From the NCBI GenBank assembly GCA_025529335.1, contig JAMYHX010000125.1:1-64000 (forward strand): a stretch of 64,000 nucleotides of DNA, given 5' to 3'. The notes beneath the pieces are model-generated. The model did not search any database. It saw nothing but the letters and a program-made list of their open reading frames with translations, and was not told where the DNA came from. The translations under genes and the position numbers were made by a program. Positions within the stretch are counted from its first letter, which is position 1, and every line of letters starts with the position of its first letter. Below, one piece after another: positions 23,240 to 34,800 of this stretch. Origin of the DNA: Rhizopus sp. PT2906. Its lineage: Eukaryota; Mucoromycota; Mucoromycetes; Mucorales; Rhizopodaceae.

Positions 23240-23443
23240 TCAAATCTTTTCTTTATTACTTTCTATAATTACCTTCCACTCTTCTTGCTTGGCTGAATAT
23301 GCCTTAATAGTGTTCACAGGCCGATGAGTCATATTTTGGGCAATGATCATTTGGTTACTATAGTACATAGCTGAATTGTTGTCAATCATGCGCTGAACGC
23401 CTTCATCATTGACAGTAAGACGATTGTTCATTTGGTTATTCAT
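23240..23443 (-). pseudogene. N-terminal fragment resembling Crypton-type tyrosine recombinase
   Basis: An open frame of 67 codons contains NMTHRPVNTIKAYSAKQEEW. The pattern R-P-x-N-T-x-x-A-Y-x-x-K-Q-x-E-W is the start of the core-binding domain in fungal Crypton/GCR1-like proteins. A possible donor (GTAATT) follows EEWK, but no recombinase body or catalytic R-H-R-Y is found downstream, so this is a fragment or first exon of a lost gene. It lies 560 bp upstream of the Fanzor start on the same strand. Family call is tentative. Confidence 0.4.
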
Positions 23444-24271
23444 GTTAAACTAGAGTATCAATACATTATTTAGAAATACTAAAAGAGAAAACATAGCACA
23501 AGGATAGGGCTTACAGTAGTATCAAAGAGATTTGATATAGAATTAAAAGTGTACCTCTCTCTTTTATAGCTTTTTGAAGCCTTGGTGCCTTGATTTTGTT
23601 AATTGCTATATTAAGAAAATAAGCCGGATCTTGGCATAAGAGACATCATTTTATTGGATAAGCTGTATTCTAAATGCTGTGAGTTACAGATGAGTCTTTG
23701 TAGGTTATTACTACGGTAATTTTTAAGGTATTTTTTATTTTTAGGCTGACAGATTAAAAAATACTTTTTCAAAAAGGAAATCTGCCAAGGATTTTTTGAA
23801 TTCCGACAGGTATTTTTTGAGTCAGAGTTGAGTCTGAAGGTTCAGATACTGGATAGCAAGATTAGGATCAATTTCCTTGGAAGTATAGTGTTAGACCTCA
23901 CAGGGTAAGCCAGGATAAGCTATTATGTCTAGCGCGCTGGGACAATTATTAAGGCTAATCTTTTCTTTTTAAAGTTCATTAGTACCATCAAACTGGACGG
24001 ATTAGGAAATAAAATAGACTGTGGCTTCCGCCAAAGTTTAATTTATTAATGGAGTGTAACTTTGATGTGTGAAACAAGGTCTGTTTATTAAAAGAGAGAA
24101 TGAGTGACAATGGATAAAATGTGTGTCTGTATACAAGGGAAAAAAGAATGTATGTTATTATTAATATTAGTAGTAGTAAAGGTAGTAGTAGTAGTGGTAG
24201 TAGTAGTAGTAAGTAATGTGTGTGTATGTAAAGAAAAAGATGATACTAAAAAAGCAACATGATCTATAAAA
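23444..24271. other. Intergenic region with trinucleotide repeat
   Basis: No gene. It includes a T/A-rich stretch where ATTTTTT-like runs recur (23720-23820) and the (GTA)n repeat listed separately, which lies in the likely 3' UTR of the glycosyltransferase gene. Confidence 0.5.
24168..24214. repeat. Imperfect (GTA/TAG)n microsatellite
   Basis: About 15 GTA units with two interruptions, just downstream of the glycosyltransferase stop codon. Confidence 0.9.
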
Positions 24272-25970
24272 TTATTCATCTTCTTCAAAGAACTTTTCAG
24301 CAACGATGTATTGATCATTAGTCTTGTACAGTCGTTTGATGGATGCAATAGTAGATGGAATGGTCAAGAAAGCCCAAGCAGCGATAGGTAAAGAGATATA
24401 ATCAAAGACGTTGCGCCATGTCCTTGTCTCTGTCTTGCGGTAGAGTTCCCGATCAATCGTACGATGCAAATGCTCATAAATGGCCAGAGTCCCAAACAAG
24501 GGGAAGGGTAAAAAGACAGTGATAATTTTGACAATGTTCCACAAGGAAGCGTAAAATTCCGAAGTAAGGATAGGGTTGTCTACAGGATCCACTATAGCCA
24601 AGGCGGGAGTAGGAGGAAACAGGATGAATTGCATCAAAGGTACTGCGGCAAACATGAGCCAGCCTGAGGTGGTTGGAATCAAGTGAGCTTCCATGACCTT
24701 GATACACATGACGAGCTTATCAAGGTAAGGTGCGGAGTGAGTAGACTTTTTAGTGAGTGTAGCAAAATGATTATCCTCTTGAACACCAAAAGAGTTTTTT
24801 AGCGTATAGGCTAAATCGGCAACACCATTATAGTGGCGCTTGGCTTGAACAAAGCGCGCCATGAGGTTAGCAAAGTAACCATTGGTTTGGACATTGGTCA
24901 GGTTGATGGGTACAAAGATGGGACAACAGCGAGCCAATCCGTCTGTCTTGAAGAAACATTTGAGCATCATGTGCATGTCTTCTCCTACAGAATCAGCATC
25001 TGTATCCCAATATCCTACACGCTCAGCTAGGACCATACTCAAACTGTAGGTCGAACAAGGGAAGGACAGACCACGACTGTTACTCAGACTGGACATCACC
25101 ATTGCAGACCAAGTAATGTCTGTCATACGTACAGCCGCAGGTACCTCAAAGCAGTTTCGGGAAAAGAAGATGGGTGGGGCAAAGAGTAAGAAGTAAGGAT
25201 CTTCGGCTTGATTGAATGCTTTTTCAACCTAAGAAATGTTGTCAACGTTGGGTTTCTTTCTTTTATATATGTTATAATATACCTCCTTGATGTAAAGCTC
25301 AGGAATGGAACTATCAGAATCGGACACGGTAAGAATGACTCTCTTTCGATCAATACCTCTTTGCATCAATTCGGTACACCCTTGTTTAGCAGCATAAGCA
25401 ACATTAGAACCTTTACCACGCGCCTCACCGGGGATATCAGATGGATGAGCAGTAACCAAGAAGTGAAGGAAGCTGTCCTTAAAGTATTCAGTTAGATTAT
25501 CAGCCTTGGCTTGATAGTTAACTTCAGATGCTTCCATGGCCAAGATGATAACATAGTTTGTTTGAGCATTTCTAAGTAAATACACAGGAAAAAAGGTAAA
25601 TATACAAATATATAAATCCATCTATAACTTACTTATGATTGGCTAATCTTTTAATCGTATCTCTCAAAAGAGCCTCTGGTTCTGCATAATTAGGTACGAT
25701 GAAGGCATGAATCAACTGAGTGTCATCATATAGCGCAGATTCTTCTTCGTCAGTCCAGCGTCGCACCGTCTTTGTCATCTTTTTGGCTGTGATATAAAAT
25801 TTAAAGAGATGATTCACTTGGGTATACAGAAAACACATGAAATAGACAAGTAAAAAGATGATATAGAATCGCGGAATCAATAAAGGTCCCAAAGGTAATA
25901 ACAAAATAGAAGCAATAGCTGCCATGGGTGCAACTAATTCAAACGGGTAGTTTAGCAACTCTGCTTTCAT
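24272..25970 (-). CDS. GT2-type membrane glycosyltransferase
   Basis: Exons 25970-25633, 25571-25283 and 25228-24272 give 527 aa. Two N-terminal membrane segments (residues about 12-50) precede a GT-A domain: IHAFIVPNYAEP, ARGKGSNVAYAA, the metal-binding VSDSDSSIPELY and the base motif GEDMHMMLKCFF. Three or more C-terminal membrane segments follow (LMFAAVPLMQFILF; IVKIITVFLPFPLFGTLAI; ISLPIAAWAFLTIPS). The site where processive synthases have QxxRW reads QAKRHYNG. The product is unknown; chitin synthase is excluded by the lack of QRRRW. The ATG at 25970 was preferred to 26015, which lies in a homopolymer-rich leader. 132 bp separate it from the upstream RIO1 stop. Confidence 0.8.
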
Positions 25971-26102
25971 TTTGCCTTTTTTTGAAAAAAAAAAAAGAGA
26001 AAGAAAAAGAAACAAAATAAAAAATCGCTCTTTATGTACAACTTTGAGTTGAACAAAGAATATAAAAGGTATTTGTGACTACAAAAAAAAGGCTCAGCAA
26101 GC

Positions 26103-27881
26103 CTATTTCTTCTTTTTGCTTGTTGTCTTTATCTTTCGCTTCTTTTCTGCTTTTGGAATTTTATGCTTTCTGCGTTCCCTTGCTTCTTCCTTTGCTTTCT
26201 TCTTTCTTTCCTTCTTTTCATCTTTATCTTCATTCTTTTTGCCTCTCACTTTCTTTGGTTTATCCTCATCCTCACTTTCACTTTCACTATTTTCATCATC
26301 ATCATCTTCTTCTTCTTCTTCTTCTTCTTCTTCATTGCTGTCGTCATCACTTAGGTTCATATTTTGCATACTTGATGTTACACCCGTACCCAACAAATCT
26401 GCATACACTAATTTCTTTGCCTCACCCTTTTCAACCAAAAGTGTGTCTCGTTCGATATCGATAACTTCTTCTAATGTCGTTGGTATATAAGACTTTTTGA
26501 AAATTTCTTCTTCTTCTTTATTATTCGTCTCTGGCTGTTGATCCATTCTTTCTTGAATCTAAATGATAATAAGTCTCTTTTTTATCTATAATTCCTGAAA
26601 AAAGGTTATACCTCTTGCAGTTTTGCGTCTACAACAGCTTCATCATTACTAAATGAAACATCTGTCACAAACTTGAACAGGTCCATTAAACTCATCACAC
26701 GCACGCCTTTTTTTGCAAAATAATCTGTTACATTTGACAGATCCTTTCTCAAGAACTCTGAAGCGTGTGGGTGATCATGTTCGACTGATTGAGAGACATC
26801 GATGATATACAATGTTCGTGAGTGGTATCTTTTTTGTGAATGTTAGTAGTGTTTTTTTTTTATATGCCCCAAAATGACTTACAGGATATTATATTCACTC
26901 AAATCAGCATGAACTAATTTACATACTTGATACATCGTTCTTACGTTCTTGATCAACTGATAATACAATGCAGGATACTTGCTTGTCTCAATGGCTGCAT
27001 CCTTCAGACGAGGATAGGCCCATCCATGCTTATCACCCAAGAAATCCATGACGAGGACATGCATACGAAGAAGTAGCGCCTGAGGAGATGGGATCCCTGC
27101 TTGCTCCAATCGTCTCAAATTACGCATCTCCTTCTCAGCCCACACCTTGACCATCTTTCGTGGATTTGATTTGGAATAGCCGTGTCTGAATCGAAATTCA
27201 CCAGTGACATAACGATCACGATCCTTAAAGGTCAAAATCGACGTCTTGTAGACCTTGATGGCCCGATGCTGCCCGTCTTCGGTTACGGCGTGATACACAT
27301 TGGCTTCTTTACCTGTACTGATACATCCATTGATTTCGTAAAAGATGCCTCTGTTCAACATCTTGAACAGGATGATACGTGTACGTGGATCAAGCACCTG
27401 CTCGACTGTCGCTCGGTCTGCCTTGTCCTTTTGGATTGTCTTGTCACCACTCGCCTTTTTTGAGCTGGCTCGAAGATCTCCTGCAACAGAAGCTGTCAGA
27501 CGGCTTGGGTTATATTCATCGTCAATGTGAATACGACTGGCAAGGTGACCCAAGCTTTCGATTTGGCTCTCCAAAAGTTGTTTCTTGTCTTTGATCTGGG
27601 GTTGTACGGGTTGTTTCTTTGTGTTGATTGCTGGTGCTGGGGTTGCTGGTTTCTCTACTTTAGGTGTTGTTGTGGCGATCTGTTGACGGAGCTTATTGTA
27701 TTGTTTGGTAAAGTCTGTCAAACATATGTGTTAGTAACCTTAATCAATGTATGACTTGTATACCTCCTGTGGCATTATCCCACATGTCGTTTTCATTCAA
27801 CTCATCGTCAAGGTAGTCATCATAGTCATCATAATCGTCATATTCTTCTTCTGAATAATAATCCTTTTTCAAATCAGACAT
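26103..27881 (-). CDS. RIO1: RIO1 atypical protein kinase/ATPase
   Basis: Rio1 acts in the final cytoplasmic steps of 40S ribosome maturation. Exons 27881-27764, 27714-26883, 26828-26612 and 26558-26103 join to 540 aa. The N-terminus is acidic (EEEYDDYDDYDDYLDDE). The RIO fold shows the loop STGKEANVYHA, the Lys in RAIKVYKTS, catalytic HADLSEYN and the metal motif YIIDVSQSVEHDHP, with an intron between NIL and YHS. The C-terminal tail is a long acidic run followed by a Lys-rich block (RKHKIPKAEKKRKIKTTSKK), as in other Rio1 proteins. All catalytic residues are present. Confidence 0.95.
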
Positions 27882-27965
27882 ATTCTTTTATTATTAAAAA
27901 AAAAAGACAGTGAAAAATAATGCGAAAGTGTGTAAGAGAGGACAATGGATAAGCCACATTTACAT

Positions 27966-29426
27966 TTAAAGTGTCCAAGGATTATCAGCAAGACCCTTTG
28001 TTAATAATTCGAGCTTTCCATTGTCAGATACGACGACGATATCTTCTAATCGAATACCAAACTCATGAGTGACATAGATGCCTGGTCTATGTTACAAGTT
28101 AGATATGCTTAATGAATATAAGAGTCAACTTACTCAACGCTAAAGGTCATACCAGGGACCAAGACAAGCTTCGTATTGCCCTTGTTCATATAGGGTTCTT
28201 CATGCATCTCTAAACCAATACCATGACCTAGGCGATGAGTGAAGTAAGGGCCGTAGCCTCCCTTTTGTATAACATGACGAGCAGCTAAATCGACCTGAGC
28301 AGCGGTCGTATTGCCTGCAATCGTGTGATCAAGAACACTCTCCTGAGCCTGTTTAACCAAGTACCACGTATCTTCTATTGTCTGATTGAAACCCTTTTTA
28401 CCGAGAAAGAATGTACGAGTCGTGTCTGACTGATAACCTAAGGATAGGATAAGATCAATGGACACTGCTTTTTGTTTTTGTATTTACCATAAAGTTCTCC
28501 TCCAGTATCAATCAACACGACACTATCCTTCTTGACCTTTGTTTCACTCGAGTCACCATGTGGCAAAGCCGCATGCTCGTCAACAAGAGCCAGGACCCAA
28601 GTATTTGTCAAGCCAGCTTTCTTGAGGGCGCTTGTCATCAGCTGCTGAATATCGTACTCGGACATACCCACCTTAACATGTGGACGAACAGCACGTATGG
28701 CCATCTCCGTAACCGTATTGGCACATCTGAGAATACTCAGTTCAGCAGAAGACTTGATCATGCGAAGTTGCTGGATTCCGATAGGCGCCATATCAGTAGG
28801 AAACAGACGACGTAGACCATCATAGATGAATAACCGTGTGGCTGGATCGATCAAGACTCTTGTTTCTGATGGTAGCACCGCTCTCAAGCCCTCAAACGGA
28901 CTCTCATGTTCCTTCCATGACACCAGTGTGGGCTGAATGTCGTCAGGCAACTTGGCTTCAGCTAGTCGTTTTTGCGCCTTGGTCAATTCAAATTCAGGTG
29001 TGATCACGGTCATGTTGATGCCTGTGGGTAAGGTATTGTCAACAAAAAGGACGACCAAGAAGGGTCGTTCGGACAAGTCCCATTGAATGTTTGTATAATA
29101 TTGCATAGTTGCGCCTCCTTCCATCACCAAGCAATTACTCTTGGCATCCACAAGGGCTTGGTGTAGTCGGCGGTGGCGTGTGGCGTACTCTGCGGCTGGG
29201 ATAGGTCGAATATGCTGACATTGTTTTTTAAGGTGTGAAAAGTCAGGCTTGCTGGAAAAAACGCTTTCGATCAGGCTGTAGATAGCACATACAAGAACCT
29301 ATCCGAATACTTAACTCGTGTCTTTACACATAAGATGTTATTTACGATAAATAGGATAAATATAAAACAATTTGCCTTTTTTGATCTTTTATTACTCAAA
29401 AGTGGCTCTTGTTCTCCTTCAAACAT
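27966..29426 (-). CDS. Membrane-anchored M24 Xaa-Pro peptidase
   Basis: The M24 'pita-bread' fold removes residues next to proline. Exon 1 (29426-29346) encodes a short cytosolic tail with EQEPLLSNKRSKKA, and the splice to 29298 completes a membrane helix (CFIFILFIVLVCAIYSLI). That makes a type II protein with the enzyme domain outside the cytosol. All metal ligands are visible: LIDTGGELYGYQSDTTRTF (two Asp), GHGIGLEMHE (His), SVEPGIYV (Glu) and RLEDIVVV (Glu). The N-terminal creatinase-like domain reads LVMEGGATMQYYTNIQWD. Further introns lie near 28486-28440 and 28135-28089. It follows the macrodomain gene by 62 bp and precedes RIO1 by 84 bp. Confidence 0.88.
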
Positions 29427-29488
29427 TTTGTTTAAAGAAAAAGGATAAAAGAGGAAAAGGGAAATTTTATTTGAATGACACAAATAAT

Positions 29489-29997
29489 TCAATCTCCATA
29501 CATGACCATTTTACCTGGCCAACCTATGTTCACACAATTATTATCGAATACTCTCTTTAACTCTCTTATTACCTTGAAATACATCAAAAAGCAACTGCTT
29601 GACATATTTATCTTGTAACCCTTCATCTAAATCACGAAGTAGAGCTAAGCTAGTAACACCATAGGTTTCACATGCCTTTCTCAATTCAATCAGACAAGAC
29701 TCTAGTTGATTATAATTTGGCTTGTTGTACGGCTTAGGTCGCGTGATGAGGTAAAAAATGTACCGCTTTTGATGTTGATGAACAGCGACCTCTCCCACTC
29801 TTCTCTTGGGTAACTGAGGCTGACCTATCCTGGAACGTAACTCTACACATTGACGATAAGAAGGTGATCTTTAGAGATAAAGAATCCATACCTTTGTTCA
29901 GTATCTTCATGTCTTCTGTAATACCCAAGACAATGCTGTCTGTGGGTTGAATTGAATCAATCAAGTCACCCTGTTTTTCTTCAAAGTCAAAAGTCAT
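29489..29997 (-). CDS. Macrodomain protein, OARD1/Poa1-like, with altered ligand loops
   Basis: Exons 29997-29892, 29842-29573 and 29523-29489 join to 136 aa. The frame of the OARD1 family is visible: EKQGDLIDSIQPTDSIVLGITED, then KRRVGEVAVHQH, YIFYLITRPKPYNKPNYNQLESCLIELRK interrupted here for length, GVTSLALL and a last strand KMVMYGD. Known relatives remove ADP-ribose groups or bind ADP-ribose. In this one the loop after ITEDMKI goes straight to LNKELRSRIG without the usual G-x-G-I-A, and the second loop reads LLRDLDEGLQ instead of P-x-I-G-x-G. Binding may be weak or lost. Head-to-tail with the M24 gene, 62 bp apart. Confidence 0.75.
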
Positions 29998-30380
29998 TTA
30001 GAAATAACGAAAAGAAAAGGAAATAAAATAAGGGGGATGAAGGAATTATTAAGGACAAGGAGAAAGACACACAGTTAGAAGGGAATTCATGCATAGCGTG
30101 ACGCAAATATAAACACAGTCCAAAGGGGGGCCGAATTATACAGAAATGTTCAAATTAGACTTTTAACCTACTTGGTCTCTATGATACAAGTACCTATAGT
30201 AACAAATGAATAAAATATTGTGTATGTATAAAAGACTTTTCTTAAAAAGAAGCGAGATAACCATACGCTTTGTCTTTGACAAAACCGTGTTAAACTGCCG
30301 ATACTTTATAATTTTTTCAAGTCACGTCGTTCTCTTTTCGTTCTCTGTCCTGTTTCCTTTTTTTTTTCATTGATTAAAAA
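29998..30380. other. Divergent promoter region
   Basis: Shared upstream region of the macrodomain gene and RRP6. A poly-T run (30357-30368) lies just before the RRP6 start. No other feature is seen. Confidence 0.6.
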
Positions 30381-32290
30381 ATGAAAGAAGACATTCCCGA
30401 TCCTTCAATTGATTTTAAAGCCTATCAAACATCACTCTTTAAATCGCTAGTGTCAGCTACAGCAGCAGTAAATAGTATTCCTGTATCCGATGTTGGTTAT
30501 TTTAGAACTCTCGATCGTTCATTTGCCAGAGAATTAGATCAAGCCACTTCAAATACACTCAGTCTAGCAAATTCATTACTGCAGCATTGTGCTTCAGACG
30601 CTGGTATAGAATCACAGACAGATTTTGAAGATGTAGACGATGTTGTAAGAGGATATGGAAGTGTCATTGACGTATGCGATAATTTATTAGAAAAAGCGGT
30701 AAGAGCATAAGCCCATGTGAGGAAGGGAAGGTATGAACATCTATTTTTTGATAGGATATTTGCTTGGATCACCTCAAGGGCAAGATCAATATGGATGATG
30801 ATATATTACAAGCAACACCTGAAGTGGCTCAAATTACTCAAGTAAGAGTACAACTGTGTGTCAAGAAATAAGTCTAACATTTTTAAAAGGAAAACACAGG
30901 ATATAGAATATTGCATGCTAAAAATGTTGTTCGACCGCAAACAAAATTCAAGGATCCAGTAGACAATTCAAACAATACACCATTTGAACGCAAGATCAAA
31001 TACAAGCCTCATGCGCAGGTGCCCTTAGACATGACACCTGTATTTGAAAACGGTGTACAGAAATCATTGCCCCACCCTTACAGCTACGAGATCCAGCATA
31101 TTGAATATCCTGGACGCATGTTTGAGATTAGAGAACCTGTCATGTATCATGATTTCAACAGTACCTCATTTACCTGGGTTGATACCGAAGAAGGGCTAGA
31201 GGCGATGATGAAAGTATTGGATGACGCAGAAGAGATCGCAATCGATCTGGAACATCACAACTACCGCAGCTACCAAGGCTTCACTTGTCTTATGCAAGTG
31301 AGTACACGTGACCAAGATTTCATCATTGACACACTCGAAATTCGCGACAAGCTATGGCGACTGAATGAGTACTTTGCGGATCCAAGCATCGTCAAGGTCC
31401 TTCATGGTGCCGAATCGGATATCATCTGGTTACAGCGTGATTTTGGGCTGTACATTGTCAACCTCTTTGATACCTACTTTGCAACCAAGCTTCTCGAATT
31501 TCCTCATCACGGCCTTGCCTATTTGCTCAAAAAGTACTGCAACTACGACACGGACAAAAAGTACCAGTTGGCTGATTGGCGTATTCGTCCATTACCCCAA
31601 GAGATGCTAACCTATGCTCGTTCCGATACGCACTTTTTGCTGTACATTTACGATCACCTTCGTAACGAGCTTCTGACTGCCTCAACACATAATGCCAATC
31701 TGATGCGCTCTTCCTTGCAACTCTCAAATGAGGTCGCGCTTCAAAAGTACGATAAAGAAGTCTATGATGCTGCAGAGGGTAAAGGATCCTATGGATGGAA
31801 GTACATGTTGAGCAAATGGAAGTATCCGATGAACTCACAACAACTCGCTGTTTTCAAGGCTTTACACCACTGGCGTGATCAAACGGCTCGAGACGAAGAT
31901 GAATCAATACGTTTCGTGCTACCCAATCATATGCTCTTTGCCTTGGTCGAACGAATGCCCACAGACACAAGCGGCGTCATTGGCGCCTGTAATCCTTGTC
32001 CTCCACTAGTCCGAATGAACTCCCAGGCTATTGCGACTACGATTCAAAAGGCCAAAATGGATGCTCTTCTTGCCCCGCCTCCCAAAGAAAAGGAAACCAA
32101 AGTTCAAACCAAGGTGACAGCACCTGGCACGGTCCAAGTGAGCTTACAATCCCCTGCCGTTCAAAAACGAAAGCCGGTGCGTGAAGTGGATCCTTCTGCT
32201 TTTGACTTGAAGTTGGCGAAAAAGATTAGGTTGGAAACTTGTTCCCAGTTGGAAAAACAAACATCTGCCTTATTTGAATCGTTCTTGTAA
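30381..32290 (+). CDS. RRP6: Rrp6-type nuclear exosome 3'-5' exonuclease
   Basis: Rrp6 trims and degrades nuclear RNAs with the exosome. Exons 30381-30698, 30755-30841 and 30890-32290 join to 601 aa. The N-terminal PMC2NT-like helical part binds the cofactor Rrp47 in other species. The catalytic domain shows the DEDDy set: AIDLEHHNY (Asp, Glu), HGAESDI (Asp) and YARSDTHFLL (Tyr and Asp). The HRDC domain follows (LHHWRDQTARDEDESIRFVLPN, shown in part). After it only about 110 residues remain, with one basic patch (QKRKPVREVD), so the tail is shorter than in many Rrp6 proteins. No catalytic residue is lost. Confidence 0.95.
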
Positions 32291-32761
32291 CACGCCCCCA
32301 CACATTTTATTTGAGAATCTTGACTTATTCCTGTCGTCCCGTCATTTACCAATGCGTCATGTACGGATAATTTCCCTTGATATGGAAATTTTTTTTAAAA
32401 TAAAAAAAAAAAAAAGATCTGAAATTTTTTATCTACAGATAATAATGACGAAAAAAAGGAGTATTATTGCTATGACAACAATAAGAACAAAAAGTAAAAC
32501 AAAAAGATTGCTTTGTGTGATGGTTCTATCTACCCCGCATTTTATATTATGAAAGAGAACATAATAAAGATGGGATGATTAATAAAGTTACACCGGAAAA
32601 ACCTAATCTCTTTTTTGTGTATGCAGGAAAGATCCAATAAAGACAAAAAAGTGAACAAGTGTGAGGAGAAGTGGAGCGTGGGTATGATTTCTGCAACAAA
32701 AAAAATATAAAAGGGAGAGAGTGCACTTGTGCTCTTTTTCTTTTTGTTTTTATTTTATAAA
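32291..32761. other. Intergenic region with probable JEN1 promoter
   Basis: Contains poly-A runs (about 32401-32415) and a TATA-like TATAAAAGGG at about 32707, some 55 bp before the transporter start. No gene. Confidence 0.55.
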
Positions 32762-34800
32762 ATGTCAAACAAGGAATCAAAACCACAGGTGGAGCAAGTG
32801 GAGAACATCCCTTCAGATCAAAGACAAGATGACAACTTTAGCGAGAAAGAATATAATGAAATTCACGCTGACAAAAGAAATATCTTTTCTCGTATTAAAG
32901 ATTCGATCTATACAAAGCCTGAAAAGACACAGAATGCGTGGCATTTACTAACAAACTTGAATAATACTCAAAGAATTACATTTGCAGCAGGTAATAACTT
33001 TTATTTTAAAAATACAGTGTTATAACACGCAATATAGCATTCTTTGGTTGGACATTAGATGCATTCGATTTCTTTTCTGTCTCTTTATCTGCAACACGGA
33101 TAGGTAATGCTCAAAAAAGAAATAAAAAGGAGTATTTTTTCATCATTAATGCTAGCTGAAACATACGGTGTTCAACCCTCTGATGTCACAAGTAAGTCAA
33201 TTAAGGTAATGATTTAATGTTTTCCCTTGACTAACACATAACATTTTTTTATAGGTGCAATTACTACTACTTTGGTAATATATGGAAAAATGACCTATTT
33301 TTATAAACATCTCATGATTTGTCTCACTACTACATAGATGCTACGGCCAATCGGTGCACTGATTTTTGGGTAAGCAACAAAGAAAGCGGTGATACTTTAT
33401 TGCATGCTTATATTCATTATTCTCTAGTGCACTGGCTGATAAGTTTGGACGACGATGGCCCCTGATGATCGACATCGTCTTGTTTTCGATTATCAATATG
33501 GCAAGTGGCTTTGCTCCGAACTTACAAACTTTCATTGGTCTTCGTGCTGTCTTTGGTATCGCCATGGGTGGCGAATGGGTAAGACGCACAGGATTCTTGG
33601 TCGCATGTATTCTGATTTATTCCTCTTTAGGGACTTGGTGCTAGTTTGGCACTTGAAACACTTCCTGTTGAGGCACGTGGTTTATTCTCTGGTATCTATC
33701 AGCAAGGTTATGCTTGCGGCTACTTGCTTGCTACCTTGGTTAACTATGCCGTCACTCAGACAAACTCGACCTGGCGTATCCTCTTTTGGGTAGGTGCAGG
33801 GTTTGCTATACTGGCTGTTATCATTCGTATTTGGGTACCAGAATCAGAAACATTTGTGCGTCAAGTACATGCTCGCAAGATCCTGGGTCGATCTATCTGG
33901 AAAGAACTCAAGACGGCCATTCGGTTACATTGGTTACGCATGATCTACATGGTCATCTTGATGGCTTTTATGAACTTCTTCTCGCACGGCTCACAAGATC
34001 TCTACCCCACTTTCCTTCTCTCCCAGCTTGGATATACATCTACTGAACAAACTGTGACAGGTGTTATCATGAATGTTGGTGCGATCGTAGGCGGTACGAT
34101 CTTTGGATATTTTTCAAATTACTTTGGCCGTCGATTTATCCTTTGCTTTTGTGCTGTTTGCGCAGGCGCATTTATTCCTCTCTGGGTGTATGCACCCAAT
34201 ATTCACTCCTTACAGTTTGGCGCATTCATCATGCAATTCTTTGTTCAAGGCGCATGGGGTACGAGCACTATAGTTAAGGTTGATCGAAACGTTATATCTT
34301 ACATAATTTTAGGTGTCATTCCCGCACATATTAATGAACTTTCCCCAGACGCTTTCCGAGGACTGATGCCGGGATTAGCTTATCAGTTGGGTAATTTGGT
34401 ATGTTCCCACATGTGTATATTTCTTGGCAACTTATCTTTTTGTGTATAGATTAGTGCAGCATCAAGTCAGATCGAGGCTACAATTGGTGAAAAATATCCT
34501 CTTCGTAATTCAGATGGTACGTTTAAATTGAATTCTAAGGGACAGCATATTGCAGACTATGGCAAGACTCAAGCCATATTCATGGGTTGTGTCTGTGGAT
34601 GCCTTTTTATAACTGGTAAAAAAAAAAAAGAAGGATATACAGCAGCGTGTCTTATTTTATGTGTAGCTATCGTTGGTAAAGAAGAACGAAACAAGGACTT
34701 TAATCAGAATTTGACACAAGATAAGCAAAGTAATCATATTGGACCTGATGAAATCAAGGCTCATGAAGTAGAGCAGGGCTTATCTTCTTCACATTTGTAA
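32762..34800 (+). CDS. Jen1-type carboxylate (lactate/pyruvate):proton symporter
   Basis: A major-facilitator carrier of the plasma membrane. At least eight small exons can be joined in frame, from MSNKESK at 32762 to the stop at 34798-34800. The cytosolic N-terminus is charged; the first membrane segment reads FFGWTLDAFDFF. The cytosolic loop 2-3 motif is ALADKFGRRWP. The segment NFFSHGSQDLYPT at about 33972-34010 fits the Jen1 signature N-x-x-[ST]-H-x-[ST]-Q-D-x-x-x-T. About 12 membrane helices are expected; a hydrophilic tail ends the protein. The best substrate guess is monocarboxylates; the sequence alone does not fix it. Confidence 0.88.

Noticed and set aside
18600..23600. Terminal inverted repeats and target-site duplication of the Fanzor element
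   Set aside because: Both flanks were scanned by eye and no convincing pair was found; a computed self-alignment would be needed.
24168..24214. Possible CRISPR-like or regulatory array
   Set aside because: It is a plain trinucleotide microsatellite without spacers.
26116..26490. Plus-strand Ser/Phe-rich frame
   Set aside because: Antisense of the acidic and Lys-rich tail of RIO1.
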